DNA of 20,442 bases, taken from positions 1 to 20,442 of the forward strand of contig USMB01000031.1 of assembly GCA_900555615.1 (NCBI GenBank), read 5' to 3'. The notes under the pieces were generated by a model. That model did not search any database. It had not been told where the DNA came from and saw only the letters and a program-made list of their open reading frames with translations. Position 1 is the stretch's first letter. Each line of letters opens with the position of its first letter. The DNA comes from an uncultured Clostridium sp. (GTDB taxonomy: Bacteria > Bacillota > Clostridia > TANB77 > CAG-508). Of this stretch, positions 7,764 to 15,254 are shown in pieces. Position numbers and translations under genes: made by a program.

Positions 7764-9279
7764 ATGCTTGTTTTTCTATTTCTTTCATATCTGCTTCAAA
7801 GTAGAACTCAACTCCATTATCTTTATTTTCAACACCGAAGTCATTTCCGTAATTATTCATAATAGCTCTTACTATTGAAAGTCCAATTCCACTTCCACCA
7901 TCTTCTCTATTACGTGCTTCATCTGCTTTAAAAAATCTATTCCATACACGTGATAAGTTTTCTTTACTAATATTCTCTCCTGTATTAAATACAGTTATTC
8001 TAACTTTATTTCTTTCAGGATATTCTTTATTAGTTATTTTTATATATTTTTCACCATCAATATTTTCAACATGTTTTATTGCATTTGTTAAATAATTTGT
8101 GATAATTTGACTTGTATAAAAATCATCTGCAAATACATTAATTTTATCTTCTGTTTCAAATATTACTTCTGTTTTTCTTTCTTCTAACATTACTTTTGAA
8201 GATCTAACAATTTCTTTTTCTAGTTCTACAATATTAAATTCTCTATTGTTAAATTCTCTCTTTTCATATTCAAGTTTTGTTAATTCCAGAAGTTGCTTTA
8301 CTAATTTATCCATTTTGTTGCTTTCATCTTGTATTACTTCTGCATAAAACTGTCTATTCTCTGGGTCTGTGTTAACATTTTCTAATAAGCCTTCACTATA
8401 TCCCTGGATTAATGCTATTGGTGTTTTCAATTCATGTGATACATCTGATATGAAGCTTTTTCTCATTTCATCTATTTTGGATTTTCGCTCAATATCTCTT
8501 TCAAGTTCTATATTAGCACTTCGCAATTGATTAATAGTTTTTTCCAGTTTCTCTGACATTAAATTTATGCTTTTCCCTAATTCGTCTATTTCATCATTTG
8601 CATCTGAAACAACGTATTTGTGACTAAAGTCTAAATTAGCCATTTTTTTAGCAATACTATTTAATTCAGAAATTGGAGTACTAAATGTTTTAGCTATATA
8701 TATGATTGCTATTCCACCAACAACTATTACAATTCCAGCAATTAAATATAAAAATCTATTTGAAATTCTTACACTTTCTTGTATTGAAGAGATTGGGATT
8801 CTAATATATGTTCCATATCCATTATCTAGTTTTCCTGATAATAATATATAATTGGATTTTGTTTCTGTATCCCTAATCTTCCTTATTTCTAATTTATCTG
8901 TTTCTTCCAAAACTTTATATTCTTGGTCTTTATTAAGTCCCCAAAAATCTATAATAATTCTTACACTTGATAAAAAGTCTTTGTTTGACAAATATACAGC
9001 TTTATCATTGTTGTCTTTTATAATTATATCAAAATTATTTTTTATTGCAATTTTGTCTAATTCCTCATCTAAATCAGTTATTTTCGAACCTCCATTATAA
9101 TATGTATTAATCATATTATATGCAGATTTTAATTGATTACTTTTAGTATATTGATAATATTTTTCTAATACAAACTTATTTACAATTATTAAAAATAATA
9201 TTATAGATATGACAACAACACACAATGTAAAAAACAATTTTCCTCTAACGGTTTTTAATTGTTTAGTTATACCGCTCAT
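7762..9279 (-). CDS. Membrane sensor histidine kinase (HAMP-HisKA-HATPase)
   Basis: A 505-aa sensor kinase, partner of the response regulator immediately upstream. The order is: TM1 (about 14-33); an extracytoplasmic sensor region (about 35-170, single-Cache/PAS-like in size, ligand unknown); TM2 (about 176-197); HAMP (about 198-250); HisKA with the phosphoacceptor H282 in SDVSHELKTP; and a HATPase with N-box TNYLTNAIKH, the F-box region RVWNRFFKAD and G-box GGSGIGLSI. I start it at ATG 9279 because GAGGA (9292-9288) is 8 nt upstream. The ATG at 9294 overlaps the regulator's TGA in an ATGA arrangement but has only a weak AAGAA upstream, and would add five residues. Either way the two genes are translationally coupled. 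The architecture resembles the ResE/PhoR/WalK groups without allowing a specific choice. Confidence 0.93.
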   Translation of the reverse strand: MSGITKQLKTVRGKLFFTLCVVVISIILFLIIVNKFVLEKYYQYTKSNQLKSAYNMINTYYNGGSKITDLDEELDKIAIKNNFDIIIKDNNDKAVYLSNKDFLSSVRIIIDFWGLNKDQEYKVLEETDKLEIRKIRDTETKSNYILLSGKLDNGYGTYIRIPISSIQESVRISNRFLYLIAGIVIVVGGIAIIYIAKTFSTPISELNSIAKKMANLDFSHKYVVSDANDEIDELGKSINLMSEKLEKTINQLRSANIELERDIERKSKIDEMRKSFISDVSHELKTPIALIQGYSEGLLENVNTDPENRQFYAEVIQDESNKMDKLVKQLLELTKLEYEKREFNNREFNIVELEKEIVRSSKVMLEERKTEVIFETEDKINVFADDFYTSQIITNYLTNAIKHVENIDGEKYIKITNKEYPERNKVRITVFNTGENISKENLSRVWNRFFKADEARNREDGGSGIGLSIVRAIMNNYGNDFGVENKDNGVEFYFEADMKEIEKQA

Positions 9280-9290
9280 GTTATTTTTCC

Positions 9291-9971
9291 TCATTTCTTG
9301 ATTTCAAATTTATATCCTATTCCTCTAATTGTTTCTATATATTTACCTTTTTTACCCAATTTATGTCTTATTTTTTTTATGTGGCTATCTATTGTTCTTG
9401 AATCTCCATAATAATCATAATTCCATACATTGTTTAAAATTTTATCTCTTGATAGTGCAATATTTTCATTATCTAATAAATATTTTAGCAATTCATATTC
9501 TCTTAAACTTAAATCAATTGGCTTTCCATCTACTGTTACCGTTCTACCTTCCTTGTCAATTACAATTCCATCATAATCCTTTGCTTGTTTTGTATCTCCA
9601 TACACTCTTTTTATAATTGCTTCTACTCTTGCAACTAAAATTTTAGGACTAAATGGTTTTGAAATATATTCGTCAACTCCTAATTCAAATCCAAATAATT
9701 CGTCTTGTTCTTCTCCTCTAGCTGTTAACATTATTACTGGTAAATTTGATTCTTGTCTTATCTTTCTTAAAACTGACCAACCATCAAGTTTTGGCATCAT
9801 TACATCCAATAAAATTAATTTAATTTTATTTCTGTTTTCCTCAAATACTTCAATTGCTTTTTCGCCGTCTTCGGCTTCTAGAATTTTATACCCTTTTGCA
9901 GATAAGAAATCTTTTAATAATTTTCTCATCCTTGATTCATCATCTACTACAAGAATATATGCTCCTTCCAT
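9291..9971 (-). CDS. OmpR/PhoB-family response regulator
   Basis: A 226-aa two-component transcription regulator. The receiver domain has the acidic pair D10-D11, the phosphoacceptor D56 in LILLDVMMP, T83 in MLTARGE and K105 in SKPFSP. The C-terminal winged-helix DNA-binding domain runs from about 128, with LSLREYELLKYLL, SRDKILNNVW and a TIDSHIKKIRHKL recognition helix, and ends in the family's RGIGYKFE. The start is ATG 9971, because GGAGG at 9984-9980 lies 8 nt upstream. The longer frame from 9989 would place this SD inside the gene. A -10-like TATAAT lies at 10013-10008 without a convincing -35. No terminator separates it from the mscS gene upstream, so it may also be read from there. Confidence 0.95.
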   Translation of the reverse strand: MEGAYILVVDDESRMRKLLKDFLSAKGYKILEAEDGEKAIEVFEENRNKIKLILLDVMMPKLDGWSVLRKIRQESNLPVIMLTARGEEQDELFGFELGVDEYISKPFSPKILVARVEAIIKRVYGDTKQAKDYDGIVIDKEGRTVTVDGKPIDLSLREYELLKYLLDNENIALSRDKILNNVWNYDYYGDSRTIDSHIKKIRHKLGKKGKYIETIRGIGYKFEIKK

Positions 9972-10007
9972 CTTTTCTTCCTCCATCATAGTTTTATTTA
10001 CTATTTT

Positions 10008-10013
10008 ATTATA
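10008..10013 (-). promoter_or_regulatory. Possible -10 box before the response regulator
   Basis: TATAAT on the minus strand, 36 nt upstream of the ATG at 9971. I find no TTGACA-like hexamer at 16-18 bp, so it would need an activator or be fortuitous. Confidence 0.35.
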
Positions 10014-10046
10014 CTTACTCTATATGTCTTTTTTGTGAAAGTTTTG

Positions 10047-11084
10047 CTACTTTTTCATATATATTGTTTGTGTATTATATGCCAATTCAACATTTTCATT
10101 TTGTAATATGTTCATTATTTTATAATTTACTTCTTCTTTGCAATATAAATATTCTAAATAACCTGTTTCATAAAAATATGCCATTACTATAATATCATAT
10201 CCATTATCTGAAATCTCTTGAAATCTTACACTAATGCTACCATCTTGAATTATATCTTCTCTCTTTCTTAGCATTTCTTCTATTTTTCTTCTTGTCATTT
10301 CTACTTTTTCAAGTGGTGTATCTAATTCTAAAGTTAATCTTGTGTAATATCTTCTTTTTTCCATTTCACTATAATTTATAATTGCTAAAGATGCTACTTC
10401 TGAATTTGGAATATGTAATACTGAATTTTCTATTGTTCTAATGCTAGTACTTCTGAATTTTATATCTTCTACTGTTCCCTCATAATCACCAACTTTTATG
10501 TAATCACCAGTTTTAAATGGTTTATCTATAAATAATGCAAGTCCACCAATCATACTTTTTGCAGTATCTTGAGCTGCAAGAGTTATTACAACACCACTAA
10601 TTCCAAGTCCTGTAATAAATCCACTAATATTATATCCTAATTCTGAAAGCATTAAAAATCCTGCAAAAATATAAATTAAAACTTTAATAACTCTTAATGC
10701 CGCATTTACTGTACTTTTATTAATTTCTTTACTGCTTCTACTCTGAATTTTAGTTACTATTCCATTTCTATCATCTAATCCATCTCCAAATGCTTTTGCA
10801 ACAAATAAAATCATTGCTATTTTCATAATCTTTTCTATTAATGCTTCTATTTCTGGAGATACTGCAATACTTGTTTTTATGAATCTTAATGCTACATATA
10901 TTCCAACAAAAGTAAATATTGTTTTTATAGGTCTATAAAATGGATTTTTCTTTACATCCTTTTTTTCTTTATTTTTTGATGTTAAAATTTTAATAATCAA
11001 ACTCGCAATTCCTGCACTCAATATTCTAAAACCAATTACTATTCCTATTGCAATGGCAATTTGTGTTACAATTTCTATATTCAT
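10047..11084 (-). CDS. MscS-family small-conductance mechanosensitive channel
   Basis: A 345-aa membrane channel that opens on membrane tension to release solutes during osmotic downshock. Hydrophobic segments lie at about 5-33, 54-72, 85-98 and 128-150. They are followed by the pore-lining helix at about 155-182, rich in Gly and Ala (FITGLGISGVVITLAAQDTA). Next comes the conserved MscS beta domain: KPFKTGDYIKVGDYEG, then EDIKFRSTSIRT and the HIPNSEV motif. The C-terminal alpha/beta domain is present. The length is somewhat above E. coli MscS (286 aa), owing to an extra N-terminal helix pair. AGAGG lies 4 nt before the ATG. The gene begins only 14 nt after a terminator T-run, so it has no room for its own promoter there and is probably transcribed by readthrough from rpoD or from a promoter inside it. 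Confidence 0.93.
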   Translation of the reverse strand: MNIEIVTQIAIAIGIVIGFRILSAGIASLIIKILTSKNKEKKDVKKNPFYRPIKTIFTFVGIYVALRFIKTSIAVSPEIEALIEKIMKIAMILFVAKAFGDGLDDRNGIVTKIQSRSSKEINKSTVNAALRVIKVLIYIFAGFLMLSELGYNISGFITGLGISGVVITLAAQDTAKSMIGGLALFIDKPFKTGDYIKVGDYEGTVEDIKFRSTSIRTIENSVLHIPNSEVASLAIINYSEMEKRRYYTRLTLELDTPLEKVEMTRRKIEEMLRKREDIIQDGSISVRFQEISDNGYDIIVMAYFYETGYLEYLYCKEEVNYKIMNILQNENVELAYNTQTIYMKK

Positions 11085-11098
11085 ATAACCTCTTTTCC

Positions 11099-11127
11099 AA
11101 AAAAAACTGTCGCAATCAACAGTTTTT
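11099..11127 (-). terminator. Terminator/attenuator between rpoD and mscS
   Basis: On the minus strand a 10-bp stem AAAAAACTGT / ACAGTTTTTT with an 8-nt loop (TGATTGCG) ends in eight T. It starts 5 nt after the rpoD stop and ends 14 nt before the mscS start. Confidence 0.82.
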
Positions 11128-11132
11128 TCATT

Positions 11133-12344
11133 TTAGTTCATATAATCTCTTAATTTTTTGCTTCTACTTGGATGTCTTAATTTTCTTAATGCTTTTGCTT
11201 CAATTTGACGAATTCTTTCTCTTGTTACATCAAATTCTTTTCCAACTTCCTCTAGTGTTCTAGCTTTTCCATCTTCTAGTCCAAATCTTAATTTTAATAC
11301 CTTTGCTTCTCTTGGTGTTAATGTGCTCATAACTTCTTCTAATTGCTCTCTTAATAATGTATATGATGCAGCATCATGTGGTGCTGGAGAATCTTCATCT
11401 TGTATAAAGTCTCCTAAGTGACTATCATCTTCTTCTCCTATTGGTGTTTCCAAAGATACTGGATCTTGGGCTATTTTTTGAATTTCCATTACTTTTTCAA
11501 CAGACATGTCCATTTCTTTTGCAATTTCTTCTGGGGTTGGTTCTCTTCCTAATTGTTGTAATAAGTGTCTTGATGTTCTGATTAATCTATTTATTGTTTC
11601 TACCATGTGTACTGGTATTCTTATTGTCCTTGCTTGGTCTGCTATTGCTCTTGTAATAGCTTGTCTTATCCACCATGTTGCATAAGTACTAAATTTGAAT
11701 CCTTTTGTATAATCAAATTTTTCTACTGCTTTGATTAATCCCATATTTCCTTCTTGTATTAAGTCTAAGAATAACATTCCTCTTCCAACATATTTTTTAG
11801 CAATACTTACTACTAATCTTAAGTTTGCTTCTGCTAATTCTTGTTTTGCTTCTTCATCATTATTTAATATTCTTTTTGCTAATTCTAATTCTTTTTCATA
11901 TGATAATAATGGAATTTTTCCTATTTCTCTTAAATACATTCTTACAGGATCGTCTATACTTATCCCTTCAAAACTTGTATCTGTTATTTCATCTAATTTT
12001 AAGTTTTCAACTTCTTTTAAATCTTCAATATCTGGTTCTTCTTCAAAATCATCATTTAAAAGGTTTACTCCCATTTCTTCAAATGCATCAAATACTTTAT
12101 CTATTTGTTCAGGATTTGTATCTTCTAATTCTTTTGCTAATTCTTCATATGTCATCTTTCCTGTTTCTTTAGCTTTTTTTACTATGTTTTTAAGTTTTTC
12201 ATCTTTTATTTCTATTTTTGGTTGTTCTTTCTTTTCAGTCTTATTTTCAGCTTTTTCTTCTACCTTAATTTTTGGTTTTACCACATCTTTTTCTTTAGCC
12301 ATTTCAGCTATTTCTAATTGATTTTCATCTTTTTTATTCCCCAC
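11133..12344 (-). CDS. rpoD: RNA polymerase primary sigma factor RpoD/SigA
   Basis: The 403-aa housekeeping sigma-70 that directs RNA polymerase to -10/-35 promoters. The N-terminal 1-60 is charged (Lys/Glu) low complexity. Then come a region 1.1-like part, region 1.2 (DDPVRMYLREIG, 131-142), region 2 (about 173-245, with FSTYATWWIRQAITRAI for -10 binding and melting), region 3 (about 252-325, INRLIRTSRHLLQQLGREPT) and region 4 (about 340-392, LTPREAKVLKLRFGL and the -35-reading helix VTRERIRQIEAKALRKLR). The start is GTG 12344 with SD AGGGGTGA 6 nt upstream, and no closer ATG fits. The SD begins at the dnaG stop, 12 nt before, giving the classical dnaG-rpoD macromolecular-synthesis arrangement. 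Length and all regions are normal. Confidence 0.98.
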   Translation of the reverse strand: MGNKKDENQLEIAEMAKEKDVVKPKIKVEEKAENKTEKKEQPKIEIKDEKLKNIVKKAKETGKMTYEELAKELEDTNPEQIDKVFDAFEEMGVNLLNDDFEEEPDIEDLKEVENLKLDEITDTSFEGISIDDPVRMYLREIGKIPLLSYEKELELAKRILNNDEEAKQELAEANLRLVVSIAKKYVGRGMLFLDLIQEGNMGLIKAVEKFDYTKGFKFSTYATWWIRQAITRAIADQARTIRIPVHMVETINRLIRTSRHLLQQLGREPTPEEIAKEMDMSVEKVMEIQKIAQDPVSLETPIGEEDDSHLGDFIQDEDSPAPHDAASYTLLREQLEEVMSTLTPREAKVLKLRFGLEDGKARTLEEVGKEFDVTRERIRQIEAKALRKLRHPSRSKKLRDYMN

Positions 12345-12356
12345 AAAAATTCACCC

Positions 12357-14165
12357 CTACTTAATTTTAGCTAATGTAATTATTATATTACTTAGCTCTT
12401 TACCTAATTCTTTCTTTTTATCTACATCTTCTTCAATTTCTAATTGTTTCAAAATCTCTTGTTTTCTATTATCTAATTTTTTTTTCTCATATTTTTGTAA
12501 TATATCATCAACTGCTTTTTCTAGATTATCTATTTCATAATCTGTTGCCATTACCATTGTTATATGGTTTTGAGTTTCTTCATCAAAAGAATCTATTAGT
12601 CTATTTATATTACAGTCTTCTTTTTCAAGTTCTTTATACAATTGCTCTGCTATTTTCCTATTTACTGAATCTTTAAAATCTTCTGGTTTTATTTGTTCTT
12701 TTATTTTTGCAAACATATTTGCATTTGAATCTAATAAAATAGCTATTATTGTATTTTCTCTTCTTTTTAAATCTTCATCTATTTCTGTTGTGTTTTTAAT
12801 ATTTTCTCTTACTGGCTTTATTTCTCTACTTTGCAATACTTTATCTTCTTTGGTATTATTATATATCAATTTGTTAACTTCAGCATAAATTGCTTCTTTT
12901 GATATATTATACCCTTGTGCTATTTTTTCTATGTATATTTCTCTTTCCATTGTGTTTTCTACTTTTGAAAGTATTTTTGCTATTTCATTTAAGAATTTTA
13001 TTTTATCCCCTGTGTTTTCTAAGTTTAAATCTTTTTTTAGATTTTTTACTTTAAATTCTACTAGTGATATTGCATTATCCATTGCCAATCTAAATCTGCC
13101 TTCTCCAAATTTTACAATATATTCGTCTGGATCTTTTGCTCCTTCTATCTGTAATACTCTCATATCACATCCCATTTTTTGCAATATTTCCATTGACCTT
13201 GCAATAGCTGTCTGTCCAGCACCATCAGCATCAAAACCTAGTATTACTTGTTCTGTACTTTTTCTAAGTAACCAGCCTTGTTGCTCTGTTAATGCTGTTC
13301 CTAATGCTCCTACTACATTTGTTACTCCTCTTTGATGTAATGATATAACATCCATATATCCTTCTACTATTAGTAGTTTTTTGGCAGAATCTTTTTTTGC
13401 TACATTTAATCCAAATAAATGTCTTCCTTTACTATACACAACATTTTCTGGAGAGTTTATATATTTAGGTTGAGGAAATTTTGAATCTTTTATTTTGGAA
13501 TCATCTAATATTCTTCCTCCAAATGCTATTACTTTTCCCCTCACATCACAAATAGGAAACATTAATCGGTTTCTGTATCTGTCAATGTATGTTCCATTGT
13601 CATTTTTATTAACTAGTCCTGATTCTAATATTTCCTTTTCTCCAAATCCTTGTGCTTTTAGTGCTTTATATAATTCATCAAATTTTCCTGAAAACCCTAT
13701 TCTATATGCTTCAAGAGTTTCTTTATTCATTTTTCTCTTTTTTACATATTCTTGACCAATTTTGGATGTTGGCTTGTATAAATTTTGATGATAAAATTCT
13801 GCTGTAAATTCATTAACTTTGTATACTTTTGCTTTTAGTTCTTCTCTTGCAGTATCTGCATTGTTTTCTAATTTTGGTAATTGTATGTTAGCTCTTTCTG
13901 CTAATTGTTCTAATGCTTCTTTAAATGTTATTCCTTCTATCTTCATTAAAAATGTGTAGACATTTCCACCTACTCCACACCCAAAACAGTGAAAAATTTG
14001 CCTGTCTGGTGATACTGAAAATGATGGAGATTTTTCACTATGGAATGGACATAGCCCAAAATAATTTCTTCCTTTTCGAGTTAAATGAACATATTGTGAA
14101 ATGATGTCTACTATATCATTGTTTTGTCTTACTTCTTCTATAATTTCATCACTATATCGTATCAT
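12357..14165 (-). CDS. dnaG: DNA primase DnaG
   Basis: A 602-aa primase that makes RNA primers for replication with the DnaB helicase. The N-terminal CHC2 zinc finger is C39-H42-C60-C63 in GLCPFHSEKSPSF and FHCFGCGVGG. The RNA-polymerase domain includes the basic segment around FPICDVRGKVIAFGGR. TOPRIM has E268 in LLIVEGYMDV and the D-x-D pair D311/D313 in GFDADGAG. The C-terminal part (about 430-602) is Lys/Glu-rich and helical, the helicase-interaction region. The GGAGG of GGAGTGGAGGAAA lies just before the ATG. It is first in the operon with rpoD. Length and motifs are typical of Bacillota DnaG. Confidence 0.98.
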   Translation of the reverse strand: MIRYSDEIIEEVRQNNDIVDIISQYVHLTRKGRNYFGLCPFHSEKSPSFSVSPDRQIFHCFGCGVGGNVYTFLMKIEGITFKEALEQLAERANIQLPKLENNADTAREELKAKVYKVNEFTAEFYHQNLYKPTSKIGQEYVKKRKMNKETLEAYRIGFSGKFDELYKALKAQGFGEKEILESGLVNKNDNGTYIDRYRNRLMFPICDVRGKVIAFGGRILDDSKIKDSKFPQPKYINSPENVVYSKGRHLFGLNVAKKDSAKKLLIVEGYMDVISLHQRGVTNVVGALGTALTEQQGWLLRKSTEQVILGFDADGAGQTAIARSMEILQKMGCDMRVLQIEGAKDPDEYIVKFGEGRFRLAMDNAISLVEFKVKNLKKDLNLENTGDKIKFLNEIAKILSKVENTMEREIYIEKIAQGYNISKEAIYAEVNKLIYNNTKEDKVLQSREIKPVRENIKNTTEIDEDLKRRENTIIAILLDSNANMFAKIKEQIKPEDFKDSVNRKIAEQLYKELEKEDCNINRLIDSFDEETQNHITMVMATDYEIDNLEKAVDDILQKYEKKKLDNRKQEILKQLEIEEDVDKKKELGKELSNIIITLAKIK

Positions 14166-14210
14166 TTTCCTCCACTCCTACACATATTTTTGAACATACT
14201 TCTATGCATA

Positions 14211-14229
14211 ATTATATTATTCGACGAAT
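14211..14229 (-). promoter_or_regulatory. Possible dnaG operon -10 box and short palindrome
   Basis: The minus strand has TATAAT (14216-14211), about 45 nt before dnaG. A short palindrome ATTCG-A-CGAAT (14219-14229) lies directly upstream, where a spacer would be, and could be an operator. The best -35 at 17 bp (ATTATG) is poor, so the promoter call is weak. Confidence 0.35.
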
Positions 14230-14278
14230 TTTACATAATTCCCTCTTTTTTATTGATTTTTTTTATTTTATAACACAT

Positions 14279-14308
14279 AAAAAGCCAGCATCTATTTAGA
14301 TACTGACT
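14279..14308 (-). terminator. Terminator after the mntA-hepT pair
   Basis: On the minus strand an 11-bp stem AGTCAGTATCT / AGATGCTGGCT (two G-T pairs) with a 4-nt loop is followed by a T-run at 14283-14279. It begins 18 nt after the hepT stop and separates the pair from the dnaG operon. Confidence 0.88.
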
Positions 14309-14326
14309 ACTTTTTATTTATTATTT

Positions 14327-14716
14327 TTATAGTAATGTTTCAAATCTTTGATTTAATTTTTCTAATAATTTTATATAGTTTTCTTTTATTTCCTTATAAA
14401 TTTTTCTAGACGTTTCTTCATTATATAAATGTGATAAACTATTTCTTGCAAGCATCATGTTGATCCATTCTTCTCCATCTTCTATTAAATGACTTTCAAA
14501 TGCTCGTCTTAATATCTCTCGTGGACTTCCTATATTTTCAGATATTCCATTGTATTCTAAAAAATCTTTCATTGTTTTCCATGCTAATTCAAATGTAAAT
14601 TCAAATCTATGTAATACGCAATCTATTACTATATCATTTTCTTCTTGTTGTAATGCTTCTTTTAGTCTTTCTGTTGCATTTGCTAAGTCTTGTTTTCTTT
14701 CTTCAAATCTTTTCAT
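14327..14716 (-). CDS. hepT: HEPN-domain toxin HepT (nucleotidyltransferase substrate-binding family)
   Basis: A 129-aa all-helical HEPN protein of the HI0074 / nucleotidyltransferase substrate-binding group. The RNase motif R-x4-H-x-Y is intact as R91-H96-Y98 in ARNSLSHLY. In studied MntA-HepT systems R and H form the RNA-cleaving site of the dimer, and the Tyr is AMPylated by MntA, which silences the toxin. Other family marks are the RFEFTFELAWKTMKDFL helix (37-53) and SPREILRRAF (64-73). The ATG overlaps the stop of mntA in an ATGA arrangement, so both are made from one message with the antitoxin first. The length is normal, and nothing suggests decay. The target RNA is unknown here. Confidence 0.9.
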   Translation of the reverse strand: MKRFEERKQDLANATERLKEALQQEENDIVIDCVLHRFEFTFELAWKTMKDFLEYNGISENIGSPREILRRAFESHLIEDGEEWINMMLARNSLSHLYNEETSRKIYKEIKENYIKLLEKLNQRFETLL

Positions 14717-15003
14717 TTTATTTCCACTCCTTCATTATTAATTGATTCAACTAATTCTTTCTTAGTAAATTCATCGATAAAAACCAAGTCTATTTTATGA
14801 ATGGTATTTATAAGATCAAATTCATTTATTATTCTATATTTATCATCTGTCATAATATTTCCTTTTATTGCTATATCTATGTCTGATTCTTTTTTATAGT
14901 TTCCTCTCGCTCTTGAACCAAATAATATAAACTTATATTGCTTATTTTCTTTCGCAATACTTAATATTTTATTGTATACTTCTTCTTTTAAACCATATTT
15001 CAT
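14713..15003 (-). CDS. mntA: MntA-type nucleotidyltransferase antitoxin
   Basis: A 96-aa minimal nucleotidyltransferase. The catalytic signature G-S-x10-D-x-D is present (G29-S30 in LFGSRARGNYKKES, then D41 and D43), with the third acid probably D72 in HKIDLVFID. In characterised pairs MntA transfers AMP to the HepT motif tyrosine. The start is ATG 15003: SD GAGGA (15015-15011) is 7 nt upstream, and the frame's earlier ATGs (to 15084) lie upstream of, or inside, a strong promoter at 15062-15034 whose predicted transcript starts near 15027. It overlaps hepT by ATGA. A promoterless remnant of a second, similar gene start lies 1.77 kb upstream at 16705-16773. Confidence 0.9.
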   Translation of the reverse strand: MKYGLKEEVYNKILSIAKENKQYKFILFGSRARGNYKKESDIDIAIKGNIMTDDKYRIINEFDLINTIHKIDLVFIDEFTKKELVESINNEGVEIK

Positions 15004-15033
15004 TTTATTTTCCTCATTCATCAATTTATTCAT

Positions 15034-15062
15034 ATTATAGCAAATTAAATTTTTCATTTCAA
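15034..15062 (-). promoter_or_regulatory. Promoter of mntA-hepT
   Basis: On the minus strand TTGAAA (15062-15057), a 17-bp spacer and a consensus TATAAT (15039-15034), preceded by TGC as an extended -10. It would start transcription about 24 nt before the mntA ATG, leaving room for the GAGGA SD only. This supports the short mntA start. Confidence 0.8.
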
Positions 15063-15092
15063 GTGATAAAATGCAAATAGCCAAAAAGAGCC
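15061..15092. repeat. Left copy of 32-bp direct repeat flanking the ATPase unit
   Basis: Matches 16777-16808 at 28 of 32 positions by my count, same orientation, ending in CCAAAAAGAGCC in both. In this copy the segment retains only the 3' arm of what is a full terminator at the right copy. It also carries the -35 region of the mntA promoter at its left end. Confidence 0.75.
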
Positions 15093-15157
15093 TGTAGGTT
15101 TTTTATAACTTTCTATCAGCAGTACTTTATTATCATATAAAAATTATTAATAGGCAA

Positions 15158-15194
15158 GAAAAAATGCCACCAAGAGAATTAACTCTTGATGGCA
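15158..15194 (-). terminator. Terminator of the DUF4143 ATPase gene
   Basis: On the minus strand a 12-bp stem TGCCATCAAGAG / CTCTTGGTGGCA (one G-T pair) with a 6-nt loop is followed directly by six T. It lies about 60 nt after the ATPase stop. A smaller inverted repeat TAACATT/AATGTTA (15216-15231) lies between the stop and this terminator. Confidence 0.92.
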
Positions 15195-15254
15195 GAAAAC
15201 TTACTCCATAGTCGGTAACATTTTAATGTTATTATAGAACTTTTACTAGGATTA

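Noticed and set aside
11731..12321. 196-codon open frame on the plus strand opposite rpoD
   Set aside because: It is antisense to a clearly coding rpoD region; its composition (Ser/Phe/Ile-rich) is what the reverse of Lys/Glu/Asp codons gives, and no SD or family is evident. Other plus-strand frames opposite smc, dnaG and the helicase fail for the same reason.
15003..15084. Longer mntA start at 15084
   Set aside because: That start lies upstream of the predicted promoter and transcript start near 15027. The family-like sequence begins at 15003, where a good SD is found.
15093..15157. Small RNA or gene in the gap between the mntA promoter and the ATPase terminator
   Set aside because: AT-rich with no convincing promoter, hairpin or coding signal beyond the elements already listed.
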